Assembly (NCBI RefSeq): GCF_037153985.1 | Contig: NZ_JBBAYI010000013.1 | Location: forward strand, 1-64,000 | Direction of reading: 5' to 3' | DNA from: Emticicia sp037153985 | GTDB taxonomy: Bacteria > Bacteroidota > Bacteroidia > Cytophagales > Spirosomataceae | Length of the DNA stretch: 64,000 nt | In this document: piece by piece, positions 15,052 through 24,851 of the stretch | Layout: each line of letters begins with the position of its first letter | How positions within the stretch are numbered: position 1 is the stretch's first letter | Position numbers and translations under genes: made by a program | The notes under the pieces: model-generated | The model's input: only the letters and a program-made list of their open reading frames with translations | Told to the model about the DNA's origin: nothing | Databases searched by the model: none

Positions 15052-17451
15052 ATGAAAAAGCTTTTATTACTAACATTGCTCCTCGGAGCAACAGGGTCTT
15101 TGTTTGCCCAAAAAATTAAAATTACAGGTTTTGTACTGGATTCAACTGTTAATAAGCCTGTCGAGTTCGCTACTGTATCACTCATAAAAGACAGTAAGCC
15201 TATTGAAGGAGCCACCGCCGACGAAAGAGGCAAGTTTACACTACTCAAAGCTACTCAGGGTACGTATGAAGTAAAAATAACCTTTATAGGGTTTAAAGAT
15301 AAAGTCATTAGCAACATACAGGTACTTAACGAAGACCTCGACCTAGGTGTTATCAAACTTTCTCAGAACGTGCAGCAATTACAGGAAGTAACCGTTGTAG
15401 AACAAAAAGCATTGTTTGAAGAAAAGCCCGACAGGCTCGTCTACAATGCCGAGAAAGACATTACCATTAAAGGCGGAAACGCCGGAGATGTGTTGCGGAA
15501 GATTCCGTCCATAGCTGTTGACCTCGACGGAAACGTTGAACTACGCGGAAGCTCGAATATCAAGGTGTTAATTAATAACAAGCCCTCGAACCTTATGGCA
15601 CGTAGCATAGCCGATGTTTTGAAACAGATTCCGGCTGATGACATCAAACAAATCGAGGTAATTACTTCACCTTCAGCCAAATATGATGCCGAAGGAACTG
15701 CCGGAATTATTAATATCATTACTAAAAAGAATAACCTTCAGGGTATAAACGGCAATGCCGATTTATCGTCAGGTCGATGGAACGACCGCCTGAATGGGTC
15801 TTTGAATTATCGCCAGAAATCAATTGGTCTTTCGGCCAGAGGAGGTTTTAACCGCTGGCGCAATCAGGGTGGTAACGAAACCAACCGCATTACTAACGTA
15901 GAAGGTATTTCGACCAGCCTGTTACAAACAACCGCCTTTAAAGGTAATGGCGAAAATGGTTATGGAACCATTACTGCCGACTGGGACATCGACTCTCTGA
16001 ACCGCCTGAGTGCCAGCTTTAATTTGTATGATGGCAAAAACGGCATGAATTTCGATTATCTGAACGATTTCTCAACACAGGGTGTCACCAATCAGTATTT
16101 TACCCGAAACCTGTACCGGATTTATGATTGGGATGGTAACACACTTAACCTTGACTACACCAAGTCGTTCAGGAAGCCTAAAAGAGAACTAACTGTTATG
16201 ACAATGTTCTCGAAAGAAGGCGAAGACAGTTTCTATAAACTCGACCAGTCGAACGAAAACAAAGTAGTAAACTATCGTGAGAAAAGCACAAATTACAGCG
16301 CAAACTATGAAGGAACCTTGCAAGTAGATTTCACTAATCCGCTCGATAGCGTAAGTACCATGGAAATAGGCGTAAAATCGATTTTCCGCAATGTAAAGAG
16401 CGACTATCAGGTATCAAACGCAATTGATGGCTCAAACGATTTTGTTGATGTACCCGCCCTTGCCAATGTGTTTGAATACGCCCAGCAAGTAGCCAGCACT
16501 TACCTCACATATTCGCGTACATCAAATAAAAAATGGGGTATCAACGCAGGTCTAAGATACGAGCATACCTTTATTCAGGCAGAATTTCTGGCAGGTACAG
16601 TTCCGTTCTCAAATAATTATGGTAACCTGATTCCGAACGTAAGTTTATCAAGAAACCTGCCTAAAAACCAGAAACTGAAATTAAGCTATACACAGCGTAT
16701 TCAACGCCCGATGTTATGGTATCTGAATCCGTATGTAAATGCCAGCGAGCCGCTTATGACATATTCGGGTAACCCCTATCTGAAACCAGAGCTTACCCAT
16801 AGCGCCGAAATCAATTATAGTGTGTATATCAAGGAGTCGTCAATTAATACTTCATTGTTTATGCGCCAGACCAATAATGCCATCGAGCGCATCAGAACTT
16901 TCGACTCAGAAGGTGTGGCCACGCTTACGTTCCAGAATATTTCTCAGAACATTTCTTATGGCCTCACTCTTAGCGGAAACACAAAAATCAAGAAGTTTAC
17001 AAGCAACGGTGCCATTAATGTTTATTATAACGTACTGAATAGCCCGGCATTACAGGCAAAAAACGAAAACCTGATGTACCGCATCAATATTAATTCGAGT
17101 TATGATTTCGGTAAAGGATTTAAAGCGCAGTTCTTTGGTTTCTTTAACTCACCTAGAGTAATGTTACAAGGTAAAGTAAGTGGGTTTGCCTATTACAACA
17201 TTGCTTTCCAGAAAGAAGTATTGAAGAAAAAAGCAACCATTGGCTTAGGTTTCGATAATTTCCTTGCTCCGTATTTTACACAAAGAATCGATTTTGCAGG
17301 TCCAACCTTTACGCAAACCGGAAAATCGAAATATTATAATCAGGGTTGGAGAGTGAGTTTCTCGTACCAGTTCGGAAAAATGAGCAGCCAACCACAACGT
17401 TCAAAGAAAAGCATCAGCAATGATGATAAAATGGGAGGTAGCGGAAATTAA
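15052..17451 (+). CDS. Outer-membrane beta-barrel protein, TonB-receptor-like
   Basis: 799 residues with signal peptide (ending SLFAQ). A carboxypeptidase-regulatory-like Ig domain (about 20-105) contains KPVEFATVSL. A plug-like domain (about 125-225) contains VLRKIPSIAVDLDGNVELRG and SPSAKYDAEGTAGIINI. A long beta-barrel completes the protein. This is the outer-membrane barrel family related to TonB-dependent receptors; no typical TonB box was identified. It closely resembles the 876-residue protein at 22003-24633. It follows the sigma/anti-sigma pair by about 200 bases and precedes two DUF4097-type genes, so it may belong to the same regulon. Confidence 0.85.
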   Translation: MKKLLLLTLLLGATGSLFAQKIKITGFVLDSTVNKPVEFATVSLIKDSKPIEGATADERGKFTLLKATQGTYEVKITFIGFKDKVISNIQVLNEDLDLGVIKLSQNVQQLQEVTVVEQKALFEEKPDRLVYNAEKDITIKGGNAGDVLRKIPSIAVDLDGNVELRGSSNIKVLINNKPSNLMARSIADVLKQIPADDIKQIEVITSPSAKYDAEGTAGIINIITKKNNLQGINGNADLSSGRWNDRLNGSLNYRQKSIGLSARGGFNRWRNQGGNETNRITNVEGISTSLLQTTAFKGNGENGYGTITADWDIDSLNRLSASFNLYDGKNGMNFDYLNDFSTQGVTNQYFTRNLYRIYDWDGNTLNLDYTKSFRKPKRELTVMTMFSKEGEDSFYKLDQSNENKVVNYREKSTNYSANYEGTLQVDFTNPLDSVSTMEIGVKSIFRNVKSDYQVSNAIDGSNDFVDVPALANVFEYAQQVASTYLTYSRTSNKKWGINAGLRYEHTFIQAEFLAGTVPFSNNYGNLIPNVSLSRNLPKNQKLKLSYTQRIQRPMLWYLNPYVNASEPLMTYSGNPYLKPELTHSAEINYSVYIKESSINTSLFMRQTNNAIERIRTFDSEGVATLTFQNISQNISYGLTLSGNTKIKKFTSNGAINVYYNVLNSPALQAKNENLMYRININSSYDFGKGFKAQFFGFFNSPRVMLQGKVSGFAYYNIAFQKEVLKKKATIGLGFDNFLAPYFTQRIDFAGPTFTQTGKSKYYNQGWRVSFSYQFGKMSSQPQRSKKSISNDDKMGGSGN

Positions 17452-17559
17452 GGCCACCATGCCCGAAAGATTTCCAGCAAAGACTTCATTTTCAACCAGA
17501 TACACATAAACCAGTAAAACAAGTTCTAAAAAATAATATACATAAACCAATAAAATATC

Positions 17560-18486
17560 ATGAAAAAAGTATTTGTTGTAATTCTAGCTTGCGTAGCTTA
17601 TGCTAACAGCTTCGGGCAGACTAAACCTTATAAAGTTGCTTTCAGTGGACAAGGTAAAAAGGTACAAGTAGTTGTTCAGCAATCATCTGTTAATATACAG
17701 GGGGTTGATGGCAACGAAGTAAGTATCGAACAAACAGGCGAAAACCGCAAGGAACTGCCTAAAGAAGCCGACGGCCTACGCCTGATTACAGGTGGCGTGG
17801 TAGATAACACAGGTGTAGGAGCCAGTGCCGAAGTTGAAGGAAATACACTAAAAATTCTGATTCCTAAAAACCGTTACACAGGTATTCTGACTATCAAAGT
17901 ACCTAAAAACCTCGACTTGAGTGTAATAGAAAGCCAAAACTGGAGCGAACAAAAGATTATTATCAGCGATATTGCCGGAGAAATAGAGCTAAGAACCAAC
18001 AGTTCAAAAGCGTACCTGAACGATATTACAGGGCCTTTAGTAGCACACACAGGCTACGGAAAAATTTTCGTAACCTATTCAAAATTGGCTCAAAGCTCAC
18101 CAAGCTCAATCAGCGCATCAGGTGCTATTGATGTGACCCTACCCGCCGATGCCAAAGCAAACCTTAAAATACGTAGTTATTACGGCGACTTATTCACCGA
18201 CTGGGATATAGCCGCTACTAAAAAAGAATCAAAAACAGTTGCCTCCTCAGGTACAAAAACCATTAATGTACAAGCTGATGCAATCGTAGTAGATGGTAAA
18301 GTATTTAAAGAAGATTGCACCGACTGCGACGACAACAAAATTTATTCAAAAAAGGACCAAATAGCTTATGCCACCAGTACTAGCTCAAGCAAAACCGATT
18401 CGTTTGAAGGAACCATCAACGGCGGCGGCGTAGTAATTGACCTGAAATCGAGCAATGGCAACATTTACGTAAGAAAGAAAAAATAA
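17560..18486 (+). CDS. Exported DUF4097-like beta-helix protein (copy 1)
   Basis: 308 residues with signal peptide (ending NSFGQ). The remainder is short beta-strands with the DUF4097/adhesin-like pattern, including IPKNRYTGILTIKVPKNLDL and a C-terminal SSNGNIYVRKKK. A CxxC pair occurs in EDCTDCDD. Proteins of this type are thought to form beta-helices at the cell surface; their function is not established. It shares an end motif and layout with the next gene, so they are probably ancient duplicates. Confidence 0.72.
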   Translation: MKKVFVVILACVAYANSFGQTKPYKVAFSGQGKKVQVVVQQSSVNIQGVDGNEVSIEQTGENRKELPKEADGLRLITGGVVDNTGVGASAEVEGNTLKILIPKNRYTGILTIKVPKNLDLSVIESQNWSEQKIIISDIAGEIELRTNSSKAYLNDITGPLVAHTGYGKIFVTYSKLAQSSPSSISASGAIDVTLPADAKANLKIRSYYGDLFTDWDIAATKKESKTVASSGTKTINVQADAIVVDGKVFKEDCTDCDDNKIYSKKDQIAYATSTSSSKTDSFEGTINGGGVVIDLKSSNGNIYVRKKK

Positions 18487-18504
18487 TTATAAGTATAAAC
18501 TGAG

Positions 18505-18537
18505 GCCTCTCTCCTACCAGCGAGAGGCTTCGTTTTT
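18505..18537 (+). terminator. Intrinsic terminator between the DUF4097-like genes
   Basis: GCCTCTC (18505-18511) pairs with GAGAGGC (18522-18528), and TTCGTTTTT follows. The two paralogues are therefore probably not one simple transcript. Confidence 0.7.
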
Positions 18538-18597
18538 GAAAAAGCTATTATTAACAGGTTATACCCTCGGGGCTTAGCCTTAGTTATAAACCATATT

Positions 18598-19353
18598 ATG
18601 AAAAAACTATTTACTTTTCTTACCCTTTGCTTGGGGTGGCAGGTAGCTTTATGCCAGATGCGCTTTGCTACTCCACTTAAAAGTACTACCAAGCAGGCTA
18701 TTGTTTTAATCGAACGCAATAACCTGAATATTCAGGGCTACGAAGGTACTGAAATCAGAATTGAAATTGATGAACCTATTACTACTCCCAAACAAGCCGA
18801 TGGTTTAAAAAGAGTTGCTATTAAGGGTTTAGAAGATAATTCCAAGCTAGGGTTGAATGTCACACAGGACGATACCACGCTGGTTATTCGTGAAGTTTGT
18901 AACTGTTATAACGGCACTTACACACTTTATTTGCCCAACAAACTGAATCTGATGGTTTATGAGAATTTTCCACAGCACGGGCAACGGTGGTTAGTAAAAG
19001 ATATGCTGGGTAATTTTGAAGCCAGTACCGAATTTGGCCATATTTCGATGTATAACCTCAACGGAAACATTAAGGCATACAGCCGTCATGGTGCTGTTAA
19101 CGCTTACCTCAGCACAGCCAGAAACATTTATTTATCAAGCCTTTACGGAAAAGTTTGTCTGGAAATACCCGAGAGTATCAAGGCAGAGTTGAAAATCAGG
19201 AACTCTGAATGGAACGATGTATTTACCGATTTTCAGCTACCTATGTACGAAAACAATAAAAACGTACTAACGGCTTCGCTGAATGGCGGTGGCAGCAACA
19301 CGATAGAACTCAGGTCAGACCACGGCAATATCTATCTGAGAAAGAAAAAATAA
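18598..19353 (+). CDS. Exported DUF4097-like beta-helix protein (copy 2)
   Basis: 251 residues with signal peptide (MKKLFTFLTLCLGWQVALCQ). The beta-strand pattern resembles copy 1: IERNNLNIQGYEGTEI parallels the opening of copy 1, and the end SDHGNIYLRKKK matches it almost residue for residue. It is shorter and lacks the CxxC pair of copy 1, but has CNCYNGTY mid-chain. No enzymatic motif is seen. Surface or periplasmic scaffolding is a guess. Confidence 0.7.
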   Translation: MKKLFTFLTLCLGWQVALCQMRFATPLKSTTKQAIVLIERNNLNIQGYEGTEIRIEIDEPITTPKQADGLKRVAIKGLEDNSKLGLNVTQDDTTLVIREVCNCYNGTYTLYLPNKLNLMVYENFPQHGQRWLVKDMLGNFEASTEFGHISMYNLNGNIKAYSRHGAVNAYLSTARNIYLSSLYGKVCLEIPESIKAELKIRNSEWNDVFTDFQLPMYENNKNVLTASLNGGGSNTIELRSDHGNIYLRKKK

Positions 19354-19465
19354 CTCAATAAACCCTTACTATAAAATATTACTAAGGTTTATGAAACGTC
19401 TTTAATCATACAATTTAGTTTAGGGAGTATAATGGGCGGGGTTTCATCTTGCCCTTTATCTTTTT

Positions 19466-20032
19466 TCAGAGGTTTGTTTTAATAAGTTTGATAGAAATAG
19501 CTATCAGAATCATACCGAATACTTTTCGGAGAATATCGGCACCTGTTTGCCCTAGTTTTTTCTCAATCCAGACGGACGTGCGCAAGACCAGATACACCAC
19601 CAGCAGGTTAAGAATAATACCCACCACTATATTTTCGACTTTATAGGCAGCTTTTAACGACAGAATGGTTGTCATGGTTCCGGCTCCGGCAATAATCGGG
19701 AACGCCAGCGGCACAATTGAAGTAGCCTTACTTGAAGTAGTTTCATGTTTGAAGATATTCCGGCCCAGAATCATCTCCATGCCTATCAGGAAGATAATCA
19801 AAGCCCCTGCCACAGCAAACGACTCTACATCAACCCCGAAAAGGTTTAAAATGCTGATACCCAAAAACAAGTATAGAATCATCAGTAAGCCAGCTACCAG
19901 TGTAGCCTGTTCGGCATGAATCCCCCCTGCTTTTTTTCTCAAATCGATAATAACCGGAATAGAGCCCAGTATATCAATAATTGAAAAAAGAATAATCGTT
20001 ACCGATATAATCTCTTTGAAACTAAAGTTCAT
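19466..20032 (-). CDS. MarC family integral membrane protein
   Basis: 188 residues with six hydrophobic segments and the MarC/UPF0056 pattern (IVPLAFPIIAGAGTMTTILS). MarC was once linked to antibiotic resistance, but its real function is unknown. The start codon overlaps the stop of the aminotransferase gene (ATGA), so the two are translationally coupled. Confidence 0.9.
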   Translation of the reverse strand: MNFSFKEIISVTIILFSIIDILGSIPVIIDLRKKAGGIHAEQATLVAGLLMILYLFLGISILNLFGVDVESFAVAGALIIFLIGMEMILGRNIFKHETTSSKATSIVPLAFPIIAGAGTMTTILSLKAAYKVENIVVGIILNLLVVYLVLRTSVWIEKKLGQTGADILRKVFGMILIAISIKLIKTNL

Positions 20033-21069
20033 TGGCGTAGTAGTGTTTTTAGTTTTTCAAATTCCCAATCCTCAATAGCAGGGAAATTAGCAACTCTGAA
20101 AGTAGTTTCTTTCCAGTTTCCGTAACCATTTCCTAAAGTAATGCCAGCGTCTTTTGCCTTGAGTTTTATTTGCCTGATAGCATCGGCATCACCTTTTAAG
20201 GCAATAACGGTATCAGACCTCAAGGTTTTGTCCTGTATGAGCAATTTCCAGTTGGTTTGCTGCTCAATAAACTGGCAGAAATCGTTGTTCCTTGCTTTAA
20301 GTTTGTCAGCAATTTCTGTAATATTTCTGACTTGTTCCATAACTCTACCAAGCAGGTAAATGCCCAATACATTAGGCGTGTAGTGAGTCTGATATTTCTC
20401 GAAATTCTCGTGTACGAATAACAGGCTGTTATAGTGTTTATTCTCTCCTATAATTTTTGCTTGTGCTATGGCCTTTGGCGAACAAACCATTACACCAAGC
20501 CCAGCGGGCAAGCCCAGACACTTTTGTACTGATGCCAACCAGATGTCTCCTTTATGCCAGTCGAGTTCAATTCCGCCTATTGAAGAAGTCACATCCCAAG
20601 CAAGCAGGGCGTTGGTATTGGCAGCCAATAAGGCCGTTTCTACTTGTGTGGCGTTTGACGTTTCGTTTTGTGTAATACAGATAACGTCGGCATCGGCTTT
20701 GCTTTGCCAGACAGTCTGTAAAGGCTCATCTATGCCATAAACGTATTTTTGTGCTTTATCACCTATAAGTTTCTGTGTATATTCAAACCATTTCTGCCCA
20801 AAAGCACCATTATAATAATGTAGGCTTCCTGCATTTGTGAGCGATTGTGCTACAATTTCCCAGCATTCGGTAGCCGAAGAAGTAAAATATACATGATACT
20901 GCTGCGGAATATTAAGTTTTTGTTTGAATAAGGTTATGCAGTTCTGAAGCATATCCATGAATGCCTGACTTCGGTGGTTCTGGCTCAGGATTCCCTCATG
21001 CACGGCATCCTGAAGATAAGAGGCTATCTGCGGATAAATTTTTGATGGCCCTGGATAAAACGTTATCAT
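20029..21069 (-). CDS. Class V aminotransferase (SerC/AGXT-like)
   Basis: A 346-residue PLP enzyme of fold type I. MITFYPGPSKIYPQ is the N-terminal substrate loop of the class V group, and the probable PLP lysine is in SVQKCLGLPAGLGV, after AWDVTSSIGG. The small size and N-terminus resemble phosphoserine aminotransferase and alanine-glyoxylate aminotransferase relatives, but I cannot assign the substrate. It is coupled to the MarC gene downstream, while cdaA lies 42 bases upstream on the same strand. Confidence 0.85.
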   Translation of the reverse strand: MITFYPGPSKIYPQIASYLQDAVHEGILSQNHRSQAFMDMLQNCITLFKQKLNIPQQYHVYFTSSATECWEIVAQSLTNAGSLHYYNGAFGQKWFEYTQKLIGDKAQKYVYGIDEPLQTVWQSKADADVICITQNETSNATQVETALLAANTNALLAWDVTSSIGGIELDWHKGDIWLASVQKCLGLPAGLGVMVCSPKAIAQAKIIGENKHYNSLLFVHENFEKYQTHYTPNVLGIYLLGRVMEQVRNITEIADKLKARNNDFCQFIEQQTNWKLLIQDKTLRSDTVIALKGDADAIRQIKLKAKDAGITLGNGYGNWKETTFRVANFPAIEDWEFEKLKTLLRQ

Positions 21070-21111
21070 GGGTGATTAAAATTAGGCTAGTACTAAAAGT
21101 TATTTTCTTCG

Positions 21112-21900
21112 CTATACAGCTTCATTCAGAAAATATCTTCTTAATTCTCTTTCCAGTTCAACAGCCGATACAATTTTAATGTTCCCGTCGATGGCCAAAG
21201 AAATTTTGCCATTTTCTTCTGAAATACATATTGCCACGGCATCGGTTGCTTCAGATATACCTAAAGCAGCTCTGTGTCGGAAACCATAATTAGAAGGTAG
21301 TTCGTCTCCGCTGGCAATAGGTAATATACAATGAGCCGCTTTAATGCGCCCCTTATTAACAATTACAGCCCCGTCGTTTAGCAAACTGTACTGGCTGAAT
21401 ATCGAAATTAATAGTTTTTTCGATAGAATAGCATCTACAATATCGCCCGATTCAGCAAACTTACTCAAATCATCATCTTTTTGCAGTACAATAATACCTC
21501 CTGTAAACTCGCTCGACATAGTTTTGGCCGCTTCGCTTACAATTTTTATAGGTCCCTGATTATCTTGCTCTGGCTGAGTACCCAATAGTTTACTAAAGAA
21601 TTTATTATTTGCCAGTGAGGTAGATTTCCCCACCAACAATAAAAACCGCCTGATTTCCTGCTGGAACAACACAATAAGGGCAATAGCCCCTACTCCCATA
21701 AAATATTCCAGAATTTTGGTGAGCAGTTCAAGACCAATAGCTTTTACAATAAGATAAAACAGATAAATAAGCAAATACCCCATAAATACCCTACTGGCCA
21801 CGCTTCCACGCACAAGTTTATATATGTAATATAACAGGAATGCTACTAATATAATATCTAATACATCTGTCCACTTAATTTCCAGAAAGCTAATCTGCAT
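21112..21900 (-). CDS. cdaA: Diadenylate cyclase CdaA (c-di-AMP synthase)
   Basis: A 262-residue membrane enzyme that makes cyclic di-AMP from two ATP. Three hydrophobic helices occupy the first 90 residues, followed by the DAC domain with LLNDGAVIV (DGA motif) and FRHRAALGISE (RHR motif). I use the ATG at 21900 (MQISFLEIK); an upstream ATG at 21957 would add residues read from within the preceding gene's terminator. In many relatives cdaA adjoins folP or glmM, which is not the case here. Confidence 0.94.
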   Translation of the reverse strand: MQISFLEIKWTDVLDIILVAFLLYYIYKLVRGSVASRVFMGYLLIYLFYLIVKAIGLELLTKILEYFMGVGAIALIVLFQQEIRRFLLLVGKSTSLANNKFFSKLLGTQPEQDNQGPIKIVSEAAKTMSSEFTGGIIVLQKDDDLSKFAESGDIVDAILSKKLLISIFSQYSLLNDGAVIVNKGRIKAAHCILPIASGDELPSNYGFRHRAALGISEATDAVAICISEENGKISLAIDGNIKIVSAVELERELRRYFLNEAV

Positions 21901-21945
21901 AATCAAAACTTTTAATGTAACATTTGCGAAAGTACAAAAAAAACC

Positions 21946-21974
21946 AAAAAGCCACACCGATTAGTGTGGCTTTT
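21946..21974 (-). terminator. Intrinsic terminator of the 876-residue barrel gene
   Basis: AAAAGCCACAC (21947-21957) pairs with GTGTGGCTTTT (21964-21974), loop of six. On the minus strand it runs into T-rich sequence. It lies just before the cdaA start, so cdaA must use a promoter within about 45 bases. Confidence 0.85.
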
Positions 21975-22002
21975 CATGATATTTTTCTGAAATTAATTTC
22001 GA

Positions 22003-24633
22003 TTAACGAGGGCGTCCGCCACCACCGCCAGCAGGCGTTTGAGGCTGTGCCTGTGAACCACCTTCTGATTCGCCAGCTTTGGTGTCATCGTTGCTTACTT
22101 TTTTCTTGCTACGGAATAAACCACTATTTCCACCGTTAAAATCCATTTTTCCGAACATATAGTTAATCGAGAAGCGTACTGCTCTGTTATAAATATGACG
22201 TACTGAATTAGAAGTAAAGGTTGGGTCGCCAGACATACTTTTAATGGTCAATGACTTCGTAAACGGATTATCTAAGCCGAAATTAAAGCTACCTTTTTTG
22301 TTATTGAAGTCTTTCTTGATACCGATATTATAATATCGATAAGCACCCTGATAACCTTGTAACTGCACCTGACGGCTTCCGATAAACCCAAATGCCTGCG
22401 CTCCCCAGCCTTTGGTAAAGCTATAAGAAGCATTAAAATTAAAGTTTGAGTTCCAGCCTTTGTTCGAGATACCTTTAACAACTGTTTTGTAAGTATTGTC
22501 GGCTTGTAATTCAGGAATAACAATTGAACCATTAAGGAGGTTATTGGTAAAGTTTGCGCCACCACCCAGACGGAAGCTCTTAGTCGGCTGAATGTTCAGG
22601 AATAAACTTGCTCCATAGTAGTTCGTTTTACCAATATTCTCGAAGGTAGTAGTAACAACTCCTTTCTCGTCAACTGACCTTACCGAAGTAATATTGTTAT
22701 CGGTGAAACGACGGAACACAGAAACATTAATTGAGTTAGCTTTAAAGAAAGTATTGTAGTTAAACTCAAAGTTATGGCTTAGCTCTGGTTTAAGTAATGG
22801 ATTACCATACGATATATTCAGAGGGTCGGCGTAGTTAATAAACGGATTCAGGAAGTCGAGCGACGGGCGTTGAATACGTTGACCATAGCTGAATCTGACT
22901 TTGTGGTTTTTAGGAAAATCTTTTGAGAGCGTAAAAGTCGGAACCACGTTATCGTAAGGAGCAATGGCCGTTGGTTTGTCAGAATTCTGGAACTTGGCGT
23001 TAATTCTAGTGTTTTCGTAACGAACCCCCATTTTCAAACCCCATTTTTTAGGCAAAGCTAATGCTAAAGTAGCATAGGCAGCACCTACTTTCTGGTCATA
23101 GTTAAAATCGTTTGTACGAGAAGGCACAAGCACGTAGTCGGCCACCTGCCCGTCATACTGAAAGAAATCATACGCACTTGTTACATCGCGCAAAATATAT
23201 TTTGCACCAATTTCAAATACATTCTTTTTGAAGGGATAAGTATAGTCGGCTTGGAAAGTAGTTTCAGTATTGGCTCCGTCGTTATTACTTTTGTTAAACG
23301 GATTAGCGTTCTGGTTGGTTGTAAAATCAGTATTACGAATATTTTTACCGTGTTGCACCAGAAACGTAAAATCATGCCCTTGCTCTTTGAATGTACGCGT
23401 ATAGTTAAAGTCGAAGTCAAGGCTATTATTACGGCGAATCTGTTTTATATCACGTGTATATTGTTGCATAACAACCTGAGCAGCATCTTGCAAAAGCGAA
23501 GTTTGTGGCCCTACGGTATTAAAATTACCTACACCCAAACGCCCACTGAAGGTAAGCGAGTTTTTAGAGTTAATATCATAGTCGATACTTAACTGGGTAT
23601 TTCCAAACAAACGTCTTACATTGTTGGCATCAGTCTGCGAAAGCGTAGTACTTATCCCTTTTACCGAGCTTTGTCGGGTAGTAGCGCCATCGCTAGGTGT
23701 ATTATACGAGCCATTACCACCAAAGTTCAAGGCTGTTCCGATTTTCTTTTTACGGAGGTTAATATTACCAAAGGCATTAGCACCACGTGTACCAGCACCA
23801 GCATTTACAAAACCTGTTAAGCCTTGCAGGGTATTCTTTTTAGTAACGATGTTGATAATACCCGCGGTACCTTCGGCATCGTATTTAGCCGATGGCGAAG
23901 TAATTACCTCAACCGATTTAATCATATCAGCCGGAATCTGCTTTAAAGCATCGGCAATATTACTAGCCAGAATACTCGATGGCTTGTTGTTAATCAATAC
24001 TTTGATGTTTCCACTACCTCGCATTTGCACGTTACCGTCCATGTCAACAGTAAGCATGGGTACTTTTCTTAATACATCTTCGGCTGTACCCCCACGGCTT
24101 GTAATATCTTTTTCGGCATTGTAAACCAAACGGTCAACTTTGTCTTCTACCAATGCCGCTTGAGCCGTAACTGTTACTTCGTTCAATACTTTGGTATCAG
24201 TAGCCATCATTAAATTGCCTAAATTCACCTCTGCTTTATTGCTGGCTATTTCAACTTTATTAAGAGTTGTATTTTTATAGCCGATAAACGAAGCCACCAG
24301 TTTATAAGTACCTTTGGCCAAGTTTTTCACGGTAAAAGCACCGTTCATATCGGTCATTGAGCCATCAACTACTTTATTGTTTTTGTCATAAACGGCAATA
24401 GAGGCAAATTCAACAGGCTTATTGGTGGTAGAGTCAATTAATTTACCTGTTATTTTGGCTGAGCCGCGTGGAATATCGTCTTGTGGGTTTTGTTGTTGTT
24501 GCTGTGAATTCATCCCCGGAAAACCTCCCCCAGAACGACCTCCTCCACCGAAACCCCCTCCCCCGGGAAACTGTGCAAAAGTAGTGGTCAGGAAACCCAG
24601 AGATAATAGGGCAAGTAAAATTTTTCTTTTCAT
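22003..24633 (-). CDS. Outer-membrane beta-barrel protein with Gly-rich ends
   Basis: 876 residues. A signal peptide is followed by a Gly-rich and Gln-rich segment (FPGGGGFGGGG, then QQQQQ), a carboxypeptidase-regulatory-like domain, a plug-like domain with VLRKVPMLTVDMDGNVQMRG and SPSAKYDAEGTAGIINI, and a long barrel. The C-terminus is again low complexity (PAGGGGGRPR). It is a clear paralogue of the protein at 15052-17451, which lacks both Gly-rich ends. Its substrate is unknown. Confidence 0.85.
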   Translation of the reverse strand: MKRKILLALLSLGFLTTTFAQFPGGGGFGGGGRSGGGFPGMNSQQQQQNPQDDIPRGSAKITGKLIDSTTNKPVEFASIAVYDKNNKVVDGSMTDMNGAFTVKNLAKGTYKLVASFIGYKNTTLNKVEIASNKAEVNLGNLMMATDTKVLNEVTVTAQAALVEDKVDRLVYNAEKDITSRGGTAEDVLRKVPMLTVDMDGNVQMRGSGNIKVLINNKPSSILASNIADALKQIPADMIKSVEVITSPSAKYDAEGTAGIINIVTKKNTLQGLTGFVNAGAGTRGANAFGNINLRKKKIGTALNFGGNGSYNTPSDGATTRQSSVKGISTTLSQTDANNVRRLFGNTQLSIDYDINSKNSLTFSGRLGVGNFNTVGPQTSLLQDAAQVVMQQYTRDIKQIRRNNSLDFDFNYTRTFKEQGHDFTFLVQHGKNIRNTDFTTNQNANPFNKSNNDGANTETTFQADYTYPFKKNVFEIGAKYILRDVTSAYDFFQYDGQVADYVLVPSRTNDFNYDQKVGAAYATLALALPKKWGLKMGVRYENTRINAKFQNSDKPTAIAPYDNVVPTFTLSKDFPKNHKVRFSYGQRIQRPSLDFLNPFINYADPLNISYGNPLLKPELSHNFEFNYNTFFKANSINVSVFRRFTDNNITSVRSVDEKGVVTTTFENIGKTNYYGASLFLNIQPTKSFRLGGGANFTNNLLNGSIVIPELQADNTYKTVVKGISNKGWNSNFNFNASYSFTKGWGAQAFGFIGSRQVQLQGYQGAYRYYNIGIKKDFNNKKGSFNFGLDNPFTKSLTIKSMSGDPTFTSNSVRHIYNRAVRFSINYMFGKMDFNGGNSGLFRSKKKVSNDDTKAGESEGGSQAQPQTPAGGGGGRPR

Positions 24634-24851
24634 TTTCGTAAATAATGTTAAAACTGTCTAGCGGTTGTAATAGCTAAAGTATCTTGATTTTGTACAAAAT
24701 TACCACTCATATTTCCATTAAATACTAGTGAAAACATTAAAAGATTTATAAAATTTACAATCACCTTAAAATAATAGATGAAAAGATAAGATGAGTAGAT
24801 GAGTGATAAATTCGGCTGAACCGACAGGCAGATAAAAAAAGTATCAGGAAC

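Noticed and set aside
17500..17555. Approximate direct repeat (ATACACATAAACCAGTAAAA and its near copy) before the first DUF4097-like gene
   Set aside because: Real, with 17 of 20 matches, but AT-rich and a single pair; it is likely a small local duplication without further meaning.
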